Shown here in pieces: positions 1-11,834 of a stretch of 64,000 nucleotides of DNA. A program made the translations under genes and the position numbers. Position 1 is the stretch's first letter; every line of letters starts with the position of its first letter. The notes beneath the pieces were generated by a model, which searched no databases, was not told where the DNA came from, and saw only the letters and a list, made by a program, of their open reading frames with translations. The DNA comes from Erinaceus europaeus (lineage: Eukaryota > Chordata > Mammalia > Eulipotyphla > Erinaceidae), in NCBI RefSeq assembly GCF_950295315.1, contig NC_080172.1, positions 115,994,175-116,058,174 of the forward strand, given 5' to 3'.

Positions 1-3000
1 TCACTGATTCTGGAGACCACCTCTCACAGTCTTCTGGAGACCACCTCTCACTGGCTCTGGAGACCACCTCTCACTGGCTCTGGAGACCACCTCTCACTGG
101 CTCTGGAGACCACCTCTCACTGGCTCTGGAGACCACCTCTCACTGGCTCTGGAGACCACCTCTCACTGGCTTCTGGAGACGACCTCTCATGGTCTCTGGA
201 CACCACCTCTCACTAGCTCTGGAGACCACCTCTCACTGGCTCTGGAGACTCCCTGTCACTGTCTCTAGAGACTACCTCTCACTGGCTTCTGGAGACCACC
301 TCTCACTGGCTCTGGAGATCATGTATCACTGGCTTCTGGAGACCACCTCTCACTGCCTCTGGAGACCACCTCTCACTGGCTCTGGAGACCACCTGTCACT
401 GTCTCTGGAGACCACCGCTCACTGGCTTCTGGAGACCACCTCTCACTGTCTCTGGAGATCATGTATCACTGGCTTCTGGAGACCACCTCTCACTGGCTTC
501 TGGAGACCACCTGTCACTGGCTCTGGAGACCACCTCTCACTGGCTCTGGAGACCACCTGTCACTGGCTTCTAGAGACCACCTCTCACTAGATTCTGGAGA
601 ACACCTCTCACTGGCTCTGGAGATCACCTCTCACTGGCTCTGGAGACCACCTCTCACTGTCTTGGGGACCACCTCTTATGGTCTCTGGAGACCACCTCTC
701 ACTGGCTTTTGGAGACCACCTCTCACTGGCTTCTGGAGACCACCTCTCACAGGCTCTGGAGACCACCTCTCACTGGCTCTGGAGACCACCTCTCACTGGC
801 TCTAGAGACCACCTCTCACTGCCTCTGAAGACCACCTCTCACTGGCTCTGGAGACCACCTCTCATGGTCGCAGGAGACCACCTCTCACTTGCTTCTGAAG
901 ACCGCCTCTCACTGGCTCTGGAGACCATGTATCACTGGCTTCTGGAGACCACCTCTCATGGTCTCTGGAGACCACCTCATGGTCTCTGGAGACCACCTCT
1001 CATGGTCTCTGGAGACCACCTCTCACTGGCTCTGGAGACCACCTCTCACTGGCTCTAGAGACCACCTCTCACTGCCTCTGAAGACCACCTCTCACTGGCT
1101 CTGGAGACCACCTCTCACTGGCTCTGGAGACCACCTCTCACTGGCTCTGGAGACCACCTCTCACTGCCTCTGAAGAACACCTCTCACTGGCTCTGGAGAC
1201 CACCTCTCACTGGCTTCTGGAGACCACCTCTCACTGGCTCTGGAGACCACCGCTCACTGGCTTCTGGAGACCACCTCTCACTGGCTCTGGAGACCATCTC
1301 TCACTGGCTTCTGGAGACCACCTCTCACTGGCTCTGGAGACCACCTCTCACTGGCTCTGGAGACCACCTCTCACTGGCTCTGGAGACCGCCTCTCACTGG
1401 CTCTGGAGACCACCTCTCACTGGCTCTGGAGACCACCTCTCACTGGCTCTGGAGACCACCTCTCACTGGCTCTGGAGACCACCTCTCACTGGCTCTGGAG
1501 ACCACCTCTCACTGGCTCTGGAGACCACCTCTCACTGGCTTCTGGAGACCACCTCTCACTGGCTCTGGAGACCACCTCTCACTGGCTCTGGAGACCACCT
1601 CTCACTGGCTTCTGGAGACCACCTCTCACTGGCTCTGGAGACCACCTCTCATGGTCTCTGGAGACCACCTGTCACTGGCTCTGGAGACCACCTCTTATGG
1701 TCTCTGGAGACCACCTCTCACTGGCTCTGGAGACCACCTCTTATGGTCTCTGGAGACCACCTCTCACTGGCTTTGGAGACCACCTCTCACTGGCTCTGTA
1801 GACCACCTCTCAGTGGCTTCTGGAGACCACCTCTCACTGGCTTCTGGAGACCACCTCTCACTGGCTCTGGAGACCACCTCTCACTGGCTCTGGAGACCAC
1901 CTCTCACTGGCTCTGGAGACCACCTCTCACTGGCTTCTGGAGACCACCTCTCACTGGCTCTGGAGACCACCTCTCACTGGCTCTGGAGACCACCTCTCAC
2001 TGGCTTCTGGAGACCACCTCTCACTGGCTCTGGAGACCACCTCTCATGGTCTCTGGAGACCACCTCTCACTGGCTCTGGAGACCACCTCTCATGGTCTCT
2101 GGAGACCACATCTCACTGGCTCTGGAGACCACCTCTCACTGGCTCTGGAGACCACCTCTCAGTGGCTTCTGGAGACCACCTCTCACTGGCTTCTGGAGAC
2201 CACCTCTCACTGGCTCTGGAGACCACCTCTCACTAGCTTCTGGAGACCACCTCTCACTGGCTCTGGAGACCACCTCTCACTGGCTTCTGGAGACCACCTC
2301 TCACTGGCTCTGGAGACCACCTCTCACTGGCTCTGGAGACCACCTCTCACTGGCTCTGGAGACCACCTCTCACGGGCCTCTGGAGACCACCTCTCACTGA
2401 TTCTGGAGACCACCTCTCACAGTCTTCTGGAGACCACCTCTCACTGGCTCTGGAGACCACCTCTCACTGGCTCTGGAGACCACCTCTCACTGGCTCTGGA
2501 GACCACCTCTCACTGGCTTCTGGAGACGACCTCTCATGGTCTCTGGAGACCACCTCTCACTAGCTCTGGAGACCACCTCTCACTGGCTCTGGAGACTCCC
2601 TGTCACTGTCTCTAGAGACCACCTCTCACTGGCTTCTGGAGACCACCTCTCACTGGCTCTGGAGATCATGTATCACTGGCTTCTGGAGACCACCTCTCAC
2701 TGCCTCTGGAGACCACCTCTCACTGGCTCTGGAGACCACCTGTCACTGTCTCTGGAGACCACCGCTCACTGGCTTCTGGAGACCACCTCTCACTGTCTCT
2801 GGAGATCATGTATCACTGGCTTCTGGAGACCACCTCTCACTGGCTTCTGGAGACCACCTGTCACTGGCTCTGGAGACCACCTCTCACTGGCTCTGGAGAC
2901 CACCTGTCACTGGCTTCTAGAGACCACCTCTCACTAGATTCTGGAGAACACCTCTCACTGGCTCTGGAGATCACCTCTCACTGGCTCTGGAGACCACCTC

Positions 3001-6000
3001 TCACTGTCTCTGGGGACCACCTCTTATGGTCTCTGGAGACCACATCTCACTGGCTTTTGGAGACCCCCTCTCACTGGCTTCTGGAGACCACCTCTCATGG
3101 GCCTTTGGAGACCACCTCTCACTGGCTCTGGTGACCACCTCTCACTGGCTCTGCAGACCGCGTCTCATTGGCTTTGGAGACCACTTCTCATCGTCTCTGG
3201 AGACCACCTCTCATGGTCGCAGGAGACCACCTCTCACTTGCTTCTGAAGACCGCCTCTCACTGGCTCTGGAGACCATGTATCACTGGCTTCTGGAGACCA
3301 CCTCTCATGGTCTCTGGAGACCACCTCTCATGGTCTCTGGAGACCACCTCTCATGGTCTCTGGAGACCACCTCTCACTGGCTCTGGAGACCACCTCTCAC
3401 TGGCTCTGGAGACCACCTCTCACTGCCTCTGAAGAACACCTCTCACTGGCTCTGAAGACCACCTCTCACTGGCTTCTGGAGACCACCTCTCACTGGCTCT
3501 GGAGACCACCGCTCACTGGCTTCTGGAGACCACCTCTCACTGGCTCTGGAGACCACCTCTCACTGGCTTCTGGAGACCACCTCTCACTGGCTCTGGAGAC
3601 CACCTCTCACTGGCTCTGGAGACCACCTCTCACTGGCTCTGGAGACCGCCTCTCACTGGCTTCTGGAGACCACCTCTCACTGGCTCTGGAGACCACCTCT
3701 CACGGTCTCTGGAGACCACCTCTCACTGGCTCTGGAGACCACCTCTCATGGTCTCTGGAGACCACCTCTCACTGGCTCTGGAGACCACCTCTCACTGGCT
3801 CTGGAGACTCCCTGTCACTGTCTCTAGAGACCACCTCTCACTGGCTTCTGGAGACCACCTCTCACTGGCTCTGGAGATCATGTATCACTGGCTTCTGGAG
3901 ACCACCTCTCACTGCCTCTGGAGACCACCTCTCACTGGCTCTGGAGACCACCTGTCACTGTCTCTGGAGACCACCGCTCACTGGCTTCTGGAGACCACCT
4001 CTCACTGTCTCTGGAGATCATGTATCACTGGCCTCTGGAGACCACCTCTCACTGGCTTCTGGAGACCACCTGTCACTGGCTCTGGAGACCACCTCGCACT
4101 GGCTCTGGAGACCACCTGTCACTGGCTTCTAGAGACCACCTCTCACTAGATTCTGGAGAACACCTCTCACTGGCTCTGGAGATCACCTCTCACTGGCTCT
4201 GGAGACCACCTATTATGGTCTCTGGAGACCACCTCTCACTGGCTTTTGGAGACCACCTCTCACTGGCTTCTGGAGACCACCTCTCACAGGCTCTGGAGAC
4301 CACCTCTCACTGGCTCTGGAGACCACCTCTCACTGGCTCTAGAGACCACCTCTCACTGCCTCTGAAGACCACCTCTCACTGGCTCTGGAGACCACCTCTC
4401 ACTGGCTCTGGAGACCACCTCTCACTGGCTCTGGAGACCACCTCTCACTGCCTCTAAAGAACGCCTCTCACTGGCTCTGAAGACCACCTCTCACTGGCTT
4501 CTGGAGACCACCTCTCACTGGCTCTGGAGACCACCGCTCACTGGCTTCTGGAGACCACCTCTCACTGGCTCTGGAGACCACCTCTCACTGGCTTCTGGAG
4601 ACCACCTCTCACTGGCTCTGGAGACCACCTCTCACTGGCTCTGGAGACCACCTCTCACTGGCTCTGGAGACCGCCTCTCACTGGCTCTGGAGACCACCTC
4701 TCACTGGCTCTGGAGACCACCTCTCACTGGCTCTGGAGACCACCTCTCACTGGCTCTGGAGACCACCTCTCACTGGCTCTGGAGACCACCTCTCACTGGC
4801 TTCTGGAGACCACCTCTCACTGGCTCTGGAGACCACCTCTCACTGGCTCTGGAGACCACCTCTCACTGGCTTCTGGAGACCACCTCTCACTGGCTCTGGA
4901 GACCACCTCTCATGGTCTCTGGAGACCACCTGTCACTGGCTCTGGAGACCACCTCTTATGGTCTCTGGAGACCACCTCTCACTGGCTCTGGAGACCACCT
5001 CTTATGGTCTCTGGAGACCACCTCTCACTGGCTTTGGAGACCACCTCTCACTGGCTCTGTAGACCACCTCTCAGTGGCTTCTGGAGACCACCTCTCAGTG
5101 GCTTCTGGAGACCACCTCTCACTGGCTCTGGAGACCACCTCTCACTGGCTCTGGAGACCACCTCTCACTGGCTCTGGAGACCACCTCTCACTGGCTTCTG
5201 GAGACCACCTCTCACTGGCTCTGGAGACCACCTCTCACTGGCTCTGGAGACCACCTCTCACTGGCTTCTGGAGACCACCTCTCACTGGCTCTGGAGACCA
5301 CCTCTCATGGTCTCTGGAGACCACCTCTCACTGGCTCTGGAGACCACCTCTCATGGTCTCTGGAGACCACCTCTCACTGGCTCTGGAGACCACCTCTCAT
5401 GGTCTCTGGAGACCACCTCTCACTGGCTCTGGAGACCACCTCTCACTGGCTCTGGAGACCACCTCTCAGTGGCTTTGGAGACCACCTCTCACTGGCTTCT
5501 GGAGACCACCTCTCACTGGCTCTGGAGACCACCTCTCACTAGCTTCTGGAGACCACCTCTCACTGGCTCTGGAGACACCTCTCACTGGCTTCTGGAGACC
5601 ACCTCTCACTGGCTCTGGAGACCACCTCTCACTGGCTTCTGGAGACCACCTCTCACTGTCTCTGGAGACCACCTCTCACTGGCTTCTGGAGACCACCTCT
5701 CACTGTCTCTGGAGACCACCTCTCACTGGCTTCTGGAGACCACCTCTCACTGGCTCTGGAGACCACCTCTCACTGGCTCTGGAGACCACCTCTCACTGGC
5801 TCTGGAGACCACCTCTCACTGGCTTCTGGAGACCACCTCTCACAGGCTCTGGAGACCACCTCTCACTGGCCTCTGGAGACCACTTGTCACTGGCTCTGGA
5901 GACCACCTCTCACTGGCTTCTGGAGACCACCTCTCACTGGCTCTGGAGACCACCTCTCACTGACTCTGGAGACCACCTCTCACTGGCTCTGGAGACCACC

Positions 6001-6030
6001 TCTCACTGGCTCTGGAGACCACCTCTCACT
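1..6030. repeat. Higher-order minisatellite of 23/24-bp monomers
   Basis: About 255-260 head-to-tail monomers of the type TCTGGAGACCACCTCTCACT plus GGC, mostly 23 bp, with a 24-bp form carrying an extra T (CTTCTGG for CTCTGG). Variant monomers (CATGGT, CTTATGGT, GATCATGTATCAC, GAAGACCGCC) recur in the same order, so a higher-order repeat is visible. The block at 1-2393 starts again at 2394, and a third copy runs from about 3.7 kb to the array end. The monomer has no stop codon in any plus-strand frame and 23 is not a multiple of 3, so long open frames in all three frames are expected and are not genes. The array continues off the left edge. It ends abruptly at ACTCGCTCCTCACC. Function unknown. 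Confidence 0.97.
2394..3747. repeat. Second higher-order copy in the minisatellite
   Basis: The segment from 2394 repeats the marker order found from base 1 (TCACTGATTCTGG, CACAGTCTTCTGG, then the GACGACC monomer, CCCTGTCACTG, GATCATGTATC). The offset is 2393 bp at the start. It is 2347 bp after the GACGACC monomer, because copy 1 has two more plain monomers. It is cut short near 3.7 kb, where the third copy begins at an equivalent of position about 150. In the third copy the offset to copy 1 is 3559 bp at 3748 and 3261 bp at 4912, which implies loss of about 300 bp in between. This is the signature of unequal exchange. Confidence 0.85.
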
Positions 6031-6199
6031 CGCTCCTCACCTTCTTCTCTTACTTTTACTACCCGCCAAATTATATCTCTTTGATTCTACTTTTCTTCAC
6101 AGTTCCCTTTGATGACTCTCAGGAAAGTCTCTCCACTTTGAAGGAATGTTATGATTAGATAAGATCACCTAGATCCAGTCATCTCAGAATCCTTAACTT
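6031..6199. other. Short unique flank of the minisatellite
   Basis: Ordinary AT-rich intergenic sequence between the array and the first SINE. No gene or regulatory signal seen. Confidence 0.6.
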
Positions 6200-6386
6200 T
6201 TTTTTTATTTCATTTATTTATTTCATTTATTTATTTATTTATTTACTGGATGAAGACAAAGAGAAATTGAGAAGAGGGAGAGTGTATCTCTGCTTTCCCC
6301 GTACAGGTGGGGACCAGGGGCTTGAATCCAGATCCCTCCGCACTGTAACGTGTGTGCTTAACCAGGTGCGCCACTGCCTGGTCTCA
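6200..6386 (-). mobile_element. tRNA-derived SINE, hedgehog type
   Basis: Read on the minus strand it starts at a degraded tRNA-like head (GACCAGGCAGTGGCGC, then the box-B-like part around TTCAAGCCCC), continues through the CCCCACCTGTACGG block and ends in a T-rich tract on the plus strand, which is the A-rich tail. Older and more diverged than the copies at 48359 or 58748. Confidence 0.85.
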
Positions 6387-6929
6387 ACTATCACTCAGTA
6401 AGCATCTACTCTGCTTCTGACCTCATGTTAGGTGTCAAACAATGGGCTAGCTCCACGTGATACCTGACCACCCACAGGGTTCAGAGCCCTCCTAGTATGG
6501 AAGCTTCTGTTGCTATTAAAAGATGTTAAAACCAAAGGACCAAGCCCCGGTCAATCAGGGGTGAGCAGTAACCGTGCAAGCTGAGAGCGGTAGAACTGGG
6601 ACTTGAACCTGCAGTCCTCAGCTCTCCGCAGAGATCCAGCCCTTCCCTCTCCCCATCCAGTAGCTTGCTACCAGCTAAGCTGCCAGACTTGCTTCTGGCA
6701 CAGCAGGAGCTGCGTTTGAAGTTGCCTCTCCTGGCTCCAGGAGTGTAATTGGTGTGGAGAATTAATCACGGCTTTGTGGTTCTGCTTTCCCCACAGGTAG
6801 TCAGGCACTGCTGCCCAGAAAGAGAGGCAGAACCTGAATGCCAGGTAATGGTTTTTGTGCTGTTTATATGAAGCCGCAGGGAGGAGGTCAGGACAGCTCT
6901 GTTCTGGACACACATGCTTTTGGGAGTGA

Positions 6930-6974
<45 letters not shown>

Positions 6975-7744
6975 GGGGAAAGGGACTATGAATGTTGGCA
7001 GCTGTATGGGGCAGAGGTATGGCTCTTCCTCAAGAGATATGGGTCTAGACTTGGTTTCATTGTTCTTCATTTGATCACAAAAGCCAAGTTGTTTCTCCCC
7101 CTTTGGTCCCTGTCTCCTCAACTCTAAAACAGGGATAACCCCGGCCCTGGGCCTGGTCTTTGTGAACAAAGAGTGAGACTCGAAGACAGAAATGGATGGG
7201 GAAAGAAAAGGAAGCTTCATTGGGGGCAGGATGACCTCAGGCTTCCAGTTCTGATTCCTTGCTTTACGAGTCATGTTACCTTGACTCCAGCCTTCTTGAC
7301 CTCGGTTTCGTCATCTGCAAAATGGGAAGGCGATTAGAAGTGACCCGAGTTCCCGGAAGATAGAATTCTGGGCTGGCAAAATAACCCACTTGGGTAGTGC
7401 GCTGCTCTGTCATGTACCCGATCCAGGTTTAGGTCCCATTAACCCCTGCCGTCTGCGAGGAAACGTTGGGAGCATGAAGTTCGTGGTGTCTTTCCCACTG
7501 TCTTTCTTTCTGTCTGTTTCTGTGTGCCTAGCTGAAGAAGTCATCCTGTAGTAGTGAAATTCCAGTGATGACAAATCAGTCAATGAATAATAAATAATTT
7601 CTACGGGCTGTTGATGGCTATTTTTTGTAGACCACAAACAGAAAAAAAAAGTCAGCAGGAAAACTACGGGCATACTGCTTCCTTGTTCCTTGTCATAGGG
7701 GTTTATTTTATTCTCACTGTAAGAGTCCTTTAAGGCAATGACCT
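6387..7744. other. Unique intergenic sequence with MIR-like remnants
   Basis: No exon-like reading frame with splice context was found. Short stretches resemble the MIR 3' region, for example CCTCGGTTTCGTCATCTGCA near 7300. The frames through 6933-6973 are dinucleotide artefacts. Confidence 0.5.
6933..6973. repeat. (TG)n microsatellite
   Basis: About 20 uninterrupted TG units following GTGAGTGAG. Likely length-polymorphic. Confidence 0.97.
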
Positions 7745-8009
7745 TTTTAAAATTACTTATTTTATTTTTATTGTTGTTGTAGTTATTATTACTGTTGTTA
7801 TTAATGTTGTTGTTGGATAGGACAGAGAGAAATGGAGAGAGGAGGGGAAGACAGAGATGGGGAGAGAAAGACAGACACCTGCAGACCTGCTTCACCGCCT
7901 GTGAAGAGACTCCCCTGCAGGTGAGGAGTTGGCTCGAACCGGGTTCCTTAGACGGGTCCTTGCACTTCACGCCACGTGCACTTAACCTGCTGCACTACTG
8001 CCTGACCCC
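7745..8009 (-). mobile_element. tRNA-derived SINE, hedgehog type
   Basis: Carries the diagnostic blocks in order on the minus strand: GGGTCAGGCAGTAGTGCAGC head, CCTGCAGGGGAGTC, GGTGAAGCAGGTCTGCAG, the CTCTCC-rich middle and a (TTG/ATT)-rich 3' part seen on the plus strand as TTATTGTTGTTGTAG. Box A and box B are still recognisable, so this was an RNA polymerase III-type transcription unit. Confidence 0.93.
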
Positions 8010-8139
8010 TGGCAGTGTCCTTTATCATAAGTCAATCCTGTGCAGATATTAAGAAACTGTAAGTTAAGTGTTAAGTGAAATACAAATGAATGGGTTAAGA
8101 CAGTCCCTAAACATCTTCACATTCAGAGTCCAAAATATT

Positions 8140-8340
8140 TTAAGAATGTTTTTACTTAGTTAGGATGGAGACAGAGTTGAGAGGAAAGGGGGAGATAGAG
8201 AGAGAGGGGAGGAGAGACACCTGTAGCACTGCCTTACCACTTGCGAAGTTTCTTCCCTGCAGGCGGAGACAGGGGCTTGACCCCAGGTCCTTGAGCATTT
8301 ATAGTGTGTGCACTCAACCAGGTGTGCCACCACCCAGCCC
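8140..8340 (-). mobile_element. tRNA-derived SINE, hedgehog type (older subfamily)
   Basis: Minus-strand SINE with head GGCTGGGTGGTGGCACACCT and internal CTGCAGG/GGTAAGGCAG blocks. Its head lies directly against the pyrimidine microsatellite that begins at 8341. Confidence 0.88.
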
Positions 8341-8765
8341 TCCTCTGCTCTGCTCTGCTCTGCTCTGCTCTGCTCTGCTCTCCTCTGCTCTGCTCTGCTC
8401 TCCTCTGCTCTGCTCTGCTCTCCTCTGCTCTCCTCTGCTCTCCTCTGCTCTGCTCTGCTCTCCTCTCCTCTCCTCTCCTCTCCTCTCCTCTCCTCTCCTC
8501 TCCTCTCCTCTCCTCTCCTCTCCTCTCCTCTCCTCTCCTCTCCTCTCCTCTCCTCTCCTCTCCCCTCCCCTCCCCTCCCCTCCCCTCCCCTCCCCTCCCC
8601 TCCCCTCCCCTCCCCTCCTCTCCTCTCCTCTCCTCTCCTCTCCTCTCCCTCCTCTCCTCTCCTCTCCTCTCCCTCCTCTCCTCTCCTCTCCTCTCCTCTC
8701 CTCTCCTCTCCTCTCCTCTCCTCTCCTCTCCTCTCCTCTCCTCTCCTCTCCTCTCCTCTCCTCTT
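8341..8765. repeat. Pentanucleotide (TCTGC/TCCTC/TCCCC)n tract
   Basis: Homopyrimidine-rich 5-bp repeat of about 85 units in ordered blocks: mixed CTCTG/CTCCT first, then pure CTCCT, then a run of CCCCT from about 8560, then CTCCT again to 8765, with two CCCTCCT phase breaks. The open frames here (SSPLLSSPL-type) are artefacts. Confidence 0.97.
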
Positions 8766-8900
8766 TTCTTTTCTTCTATATTCTTCCTTCCCCTCTCTTC
8801 CTCGCTCCCACTCCCCTATCCTTCTTTATTTCCTCCTCCTCCTCCTCCTCCTCCTCCTCCTCCTTCTTCTTCTTCTTCTTCATCTCTTTCTCTTCCTTCC
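8766..8900. repeat. Pyrimidine-rich tract with (CCT)n/(TTC)n
   Basis: A continuation of the pyrimidine run, with about ten CCT units at 8832-8862 followed by TTC units. Low complexity, no gene. Confidence 0.9.
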
Positions 8901-9144
8901 TAGGGCACTGCACAAAACCAGCACCCATCACTTCCTCTCACATACCCTTGGACACACCTTGATCATACCCTTCACAAGGATGCTGGGAAGTGGAGGCCCA
9001 GCTGGGAGGCCTTTCCTTGCTTCCCAGGAGTGAGTGAAGGGAGCAGCCTGATTTTTTTTGGAATCCCTTTTTATATTTCCATGGCTAGTGAGCTTATTTT
9101 GCCCTACAATGCTGACTACATCTTCATGTTTTTTCTTTCCCTGT

Positions 9145-9300
9145 TTGATGGAAGGCAGTGCGTTATAGCAGGAAGAGACTCACCTGGGTTTAAATTCTGG
9201 CCCATCTGCATTCTAGCTGGGCTACTTAGGGCAAATCACCACCACTTTCTGTGGTGTTTTTCTGCTCACGGGCTCCGAACAGAGTGACAGTTGCTGGATG
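9145..9300 (+). mobile_element. MIR element
   Basis: GGCAGTGCGTTATAGCAGGA, then a CCTGGGTTTAAATTCTGGCC block and GGGCTACTTAGGGCAAATCA match the layout of the 5' and core part of MIR, an ancient mammalian tRNA-derived SINE. Strongly diverged, as expected for its age. Confidence 0.7.
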
Positions 9301-9420
9301 GGTGGCTGATAGCAGCAGCCACCACTGTGAAGTTTAAAGGACAGAAAGATGATAAGCTCTGTCCATCATCATACTACATGATATGCTACTAGGATAACAG
9401 TGAGACGAGTGTGTATTAAA

Positions 9421-9481
<61 letters not shown>
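9421..9481. repeat. (CA)n microsatellite
   Basis: About 30 uninterrupted CA units. Probably length-variable. Confidence 0.98.
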
Positions 9482-9482
<1 letters not shown>

Positions 9483-9595
9483 CCAGCTCCTCCTCTTAGT
9501 TTTGGAGTTTTGGACATCTCTAAAGTAATCTCAGACCTAGAACCAAAGTTACTAATACAACACAGTCTGGTTCTCTACTCCACCAGCAAGCATCT

Positions 9596-9741
9596 TCTCT
9601 CCTCTCCTCTCCTCTCCTCTCCTCTCCTCTCCTCTCCTCTCCTCTCCTCTCCTCTCCCTCTCCTCTCCTCTCCTCCCTCCCTCCCCTCCCCTCCCTCCCC
9701 TCCACCCTCCCCTCCCCTCCTCTCCTCTCCTCTCCTCTCCT
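9596..9741. repeat. (TCCTC)n pentanucleotide tract
   Basis: About 28 pentanucleotide units, pure at first and then with CCCTC variants in the middle. Same motif as the tract at 8341, 0.8 kb away. It abuts an L1-type tail at 9742. Confidence 0.97.
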
Positions 9742-9800
9742 CTTTATTGGGGGATTAATGGTTTACAGTCAACAGTAAATACAGTAATTTATATATGTTT
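9742..9800 (-). mobile_element. L1 3' end fragment
   Basis: TTATTGGGGGATTAATGGTT and AACAGTAAATACAGTA match the minus-strand tails at 19872 and 26050, and the plus-strand L1 3' end that reads ACTGTAAACCATTAATC near 17420. Confidence 0.7.
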
Positions 9801-10088
9801 TCTTTTTTCTTTCCCACCTCCAGGGCTATCTCTGGGGCTCAGTGCCGACATCACGAGTCCACTGCTTCTGGTGGCCATTTATTTCCAGTTTATTGGATAG
9901 GACAGAGAGAAATTGAGAGGGGAGGGGAAGCTAGAGAGGGAGAGAGAAAGACAGACACCTGCAGACCTGCTTCACTCTTGTCAAGCGACTCCCCTGCAGG
10001 TGGGGAGCCGGGGGCTTGAACGGATCCTTATGTGGGTCCTGGTACTTCCCACTGTGTGTGCTTAACCCGGTGCACCACCTCCCAGCCC
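9801..10088 (-). mobile_element. tRNA-derived SINE with long 3' part
   Basis: Complete minus-strand SINE. The tRNA-like head lies at about 10010-10088 and the middle at 9895-10010. A 3' extension at 9805-9890 contains the GGGGCTCAGTGCCGACATCA block that several longer copies here share (32620, 36210, 59040). Confidence 0.9.
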
Positions 10089-10214
10089 CATCTCAGGGTC
10101 TGCTTCCACGGAACTCCATCTAAAGTGTGCCTCAAACTCTCTAGATCTGAAGCGAATGCCCTGTCATTATATGAATTAAACATTACGGGGGGGGGGGGAG
10201 GACCAGCTGTGACA

Positions 10215-10360
10215 CACTGTTTAGAGTGTACAAGCTCCCAGGCCCTGGCAAGCTTCATGAGAGGACTGAAGCAGTGCTACAGGTGTCTCTCTTTCTGGAT
10301 GCCTCTCTACTTCTCTGTCTCTATCAAATAAAGGAAGAGGAGAATAAAAATCAAAACCAA
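10215..10360 (+). mobile_element. SINE fragment, 5'-truncated
   Basis: Contains AAGCTTCATGAGAGG, GAAGCAGTGCTACAGGTGTC and TCTCTGTCTCTATCAAATAA, the middle and 3' part of the older SINE subfamily. Preceded by an 11-G run at 10187-10198. Confidence 0.75.
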
Positions 10361-11180
10361 AAGGAAAGGCTTCATTTTTTTGGAGGTACCCAGCCCTTAG
10401 TAGGGGCTCTGGCCAATCATAGTGGTTTCAGTGAGACCTTGGACAGTGAGTGCTGAGTTTGCCGGACAGTGTGCTCTGCCCTTCCCACGTGTGACAGACA
10501 CATCACAATACGTTCAGTGCAAACCAGCCTCTGACAGAGGCACTGCTGCCCACTGCATCCATTTTACAGGTGAGGAAATCTTGTGTAAGATTTCAGGTGC
10601 AGCTCTGATACCCAACAGCTGGTGGGGCCGGATGCCAAGGCCAGAGCCAGGGGGTTGGACCTTAGTAGTCTCTGCTGGGGGTTTCCCTGCCCAACATCTC
10701 AGGGGCTCCTTTCAGGTCCTCCCCGAGCCACGATGAAAGTGCTTTGTGCCCTCTACGCAACGCAACCGACAGCACCCAGGCGCGGCCAGCTCTTGTGATT
10801 CTTCTCGTAAGGAGGTAATAACAACCATGGAGGTGCTAGGCCTCACACAAGATACCTGACAAAGATGTCACCTACTTAGCAATAGCACCTGTGGCAGGCA
10901 GGTAGTTGTTACCGTCTGGGCTTGACAGATGAGGCAAGAGAAGTGTGAGGAGATGAAGCCCATTGCCCTGGGTGCCGGGGAAGGCAGACCCAGGTCCCAG
11001 AGAGCCTGCAGGTGACTCAGCATGAAACCCCACAAGTGGCTGACCCTGGGGGTTCTGTTTCAGGGGCTTCGGACAATGAGGGATTGGTTTACATGGCTGC
11101 TGAGCTCCTCACAACAGGGGCCAGGGACTTGCCACGAGGTGTGAAGACACAGGTTTAACTGTCCAGATGGCGCTGCTAGT
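10361..11180. other. Unique intergenic sequence with MIR-like remnants
   Basis: MIR-like patches near 10540 (CATTTTACAGGTGAGGAAAT) and 10900-10990. No credible exon: the open frames lack splice context and run through unrelated repeats. Confidence 0.5.

Positions 11181-11228
<48 letters not shown>
11181..11228. repeat. (TG)n microsatellite
   Basis: About 23 uninterrupted GT units. It creates the CVCVCV/HTHTHT frames on both strands, which are not genes. Confidence 0.98.
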
Positions 11229-11229
<1 letters not shown>

Positions 11230-11834
11230 CGCTCTCCTGGGGGAGACCCTGGGATGACAGGGTCTGATGAGGGAAGCTTGGCCCCTGTCCTTGCTCCACT
11301 GATGGGGAGCCCAGATGCAGATCCCAGGAAGGAAGAAGCTTTGGTGAGGAGCTGAGGGAAGGGAGGAGTCAAGGCAGGGACTTGGCTAGAGGCCTGAGCC
11401 CAGGAGAGCCTCTCCGCCTCACCCCTCCCTGTCCTCATCCCCGTGGTGACCTCCATAATGAGCCTGTGAGTAACTGCGGGGCGTCTGGGTGGCTGGTCAC
11501 GAGAATGTCACGGAGCCTTGTGAGGAACCCACACAGCCTGGTGTGTGGAACCTGGTCATTCAGGAACCTCTGCTCCCCACCCCCCCCTTTCCCAGTCTCC
11601 CTGGGCAGCTTCCCTCCCTCCCTTTCTGTGTGGCTGCCGAGCCCTCCCCCTTCTCCCGGGGCCTCAGGGTCCTTATTGCCATCAGAGGGAGTGGCCCTCG
11701 GCTCAGTGAGCTTGCCCACGCGCGTCCCTTGGGAAAGGTGGACCTGTGCCTCACTGCAGACCAGCAATGGCAGGGACTCCCCACTTTGCAAAGGGAGGAG
11801 GCTGGGTCAGCCTACTCTGCCACTCTAGAAAGAT
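11229..11834. other. Unique GC-rich intergenic sequence
   Basis: Several overlapping open frames of 70-150 codons occur on both strands, which is typical of GC-rich non-coding DNA. None shows a recognisable domain. Confidence 0.5.

Noticed and set aside
1..6030. CRISPR or leucine-rich-repeat gene
   Set aside because: No spacers, and no amino-acid periodicity because the unit length is not a multiple of three.
189..6084. Many overlapping open frames of 94-390 codons
   Set aside because: They are translations of a stop-free 23-bp tandem repeat in three frames. No start context, codon bias or domain supports them.
7410..7970. A 186-codon minus-strand frame
   Set aside because: It runs through a SINE (Asn-rich from the AAC/AAT block, RGVSSQAVKQVCRCLSFS from the middle). 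The same peptide occurs at several SINEs in the window.
8165..9033. Leu/Ser/Pro-rich frames of 199-265 codons
   Set aside because: Translation of the CTCCT pentanucleotide tract and the adjacent SINE.
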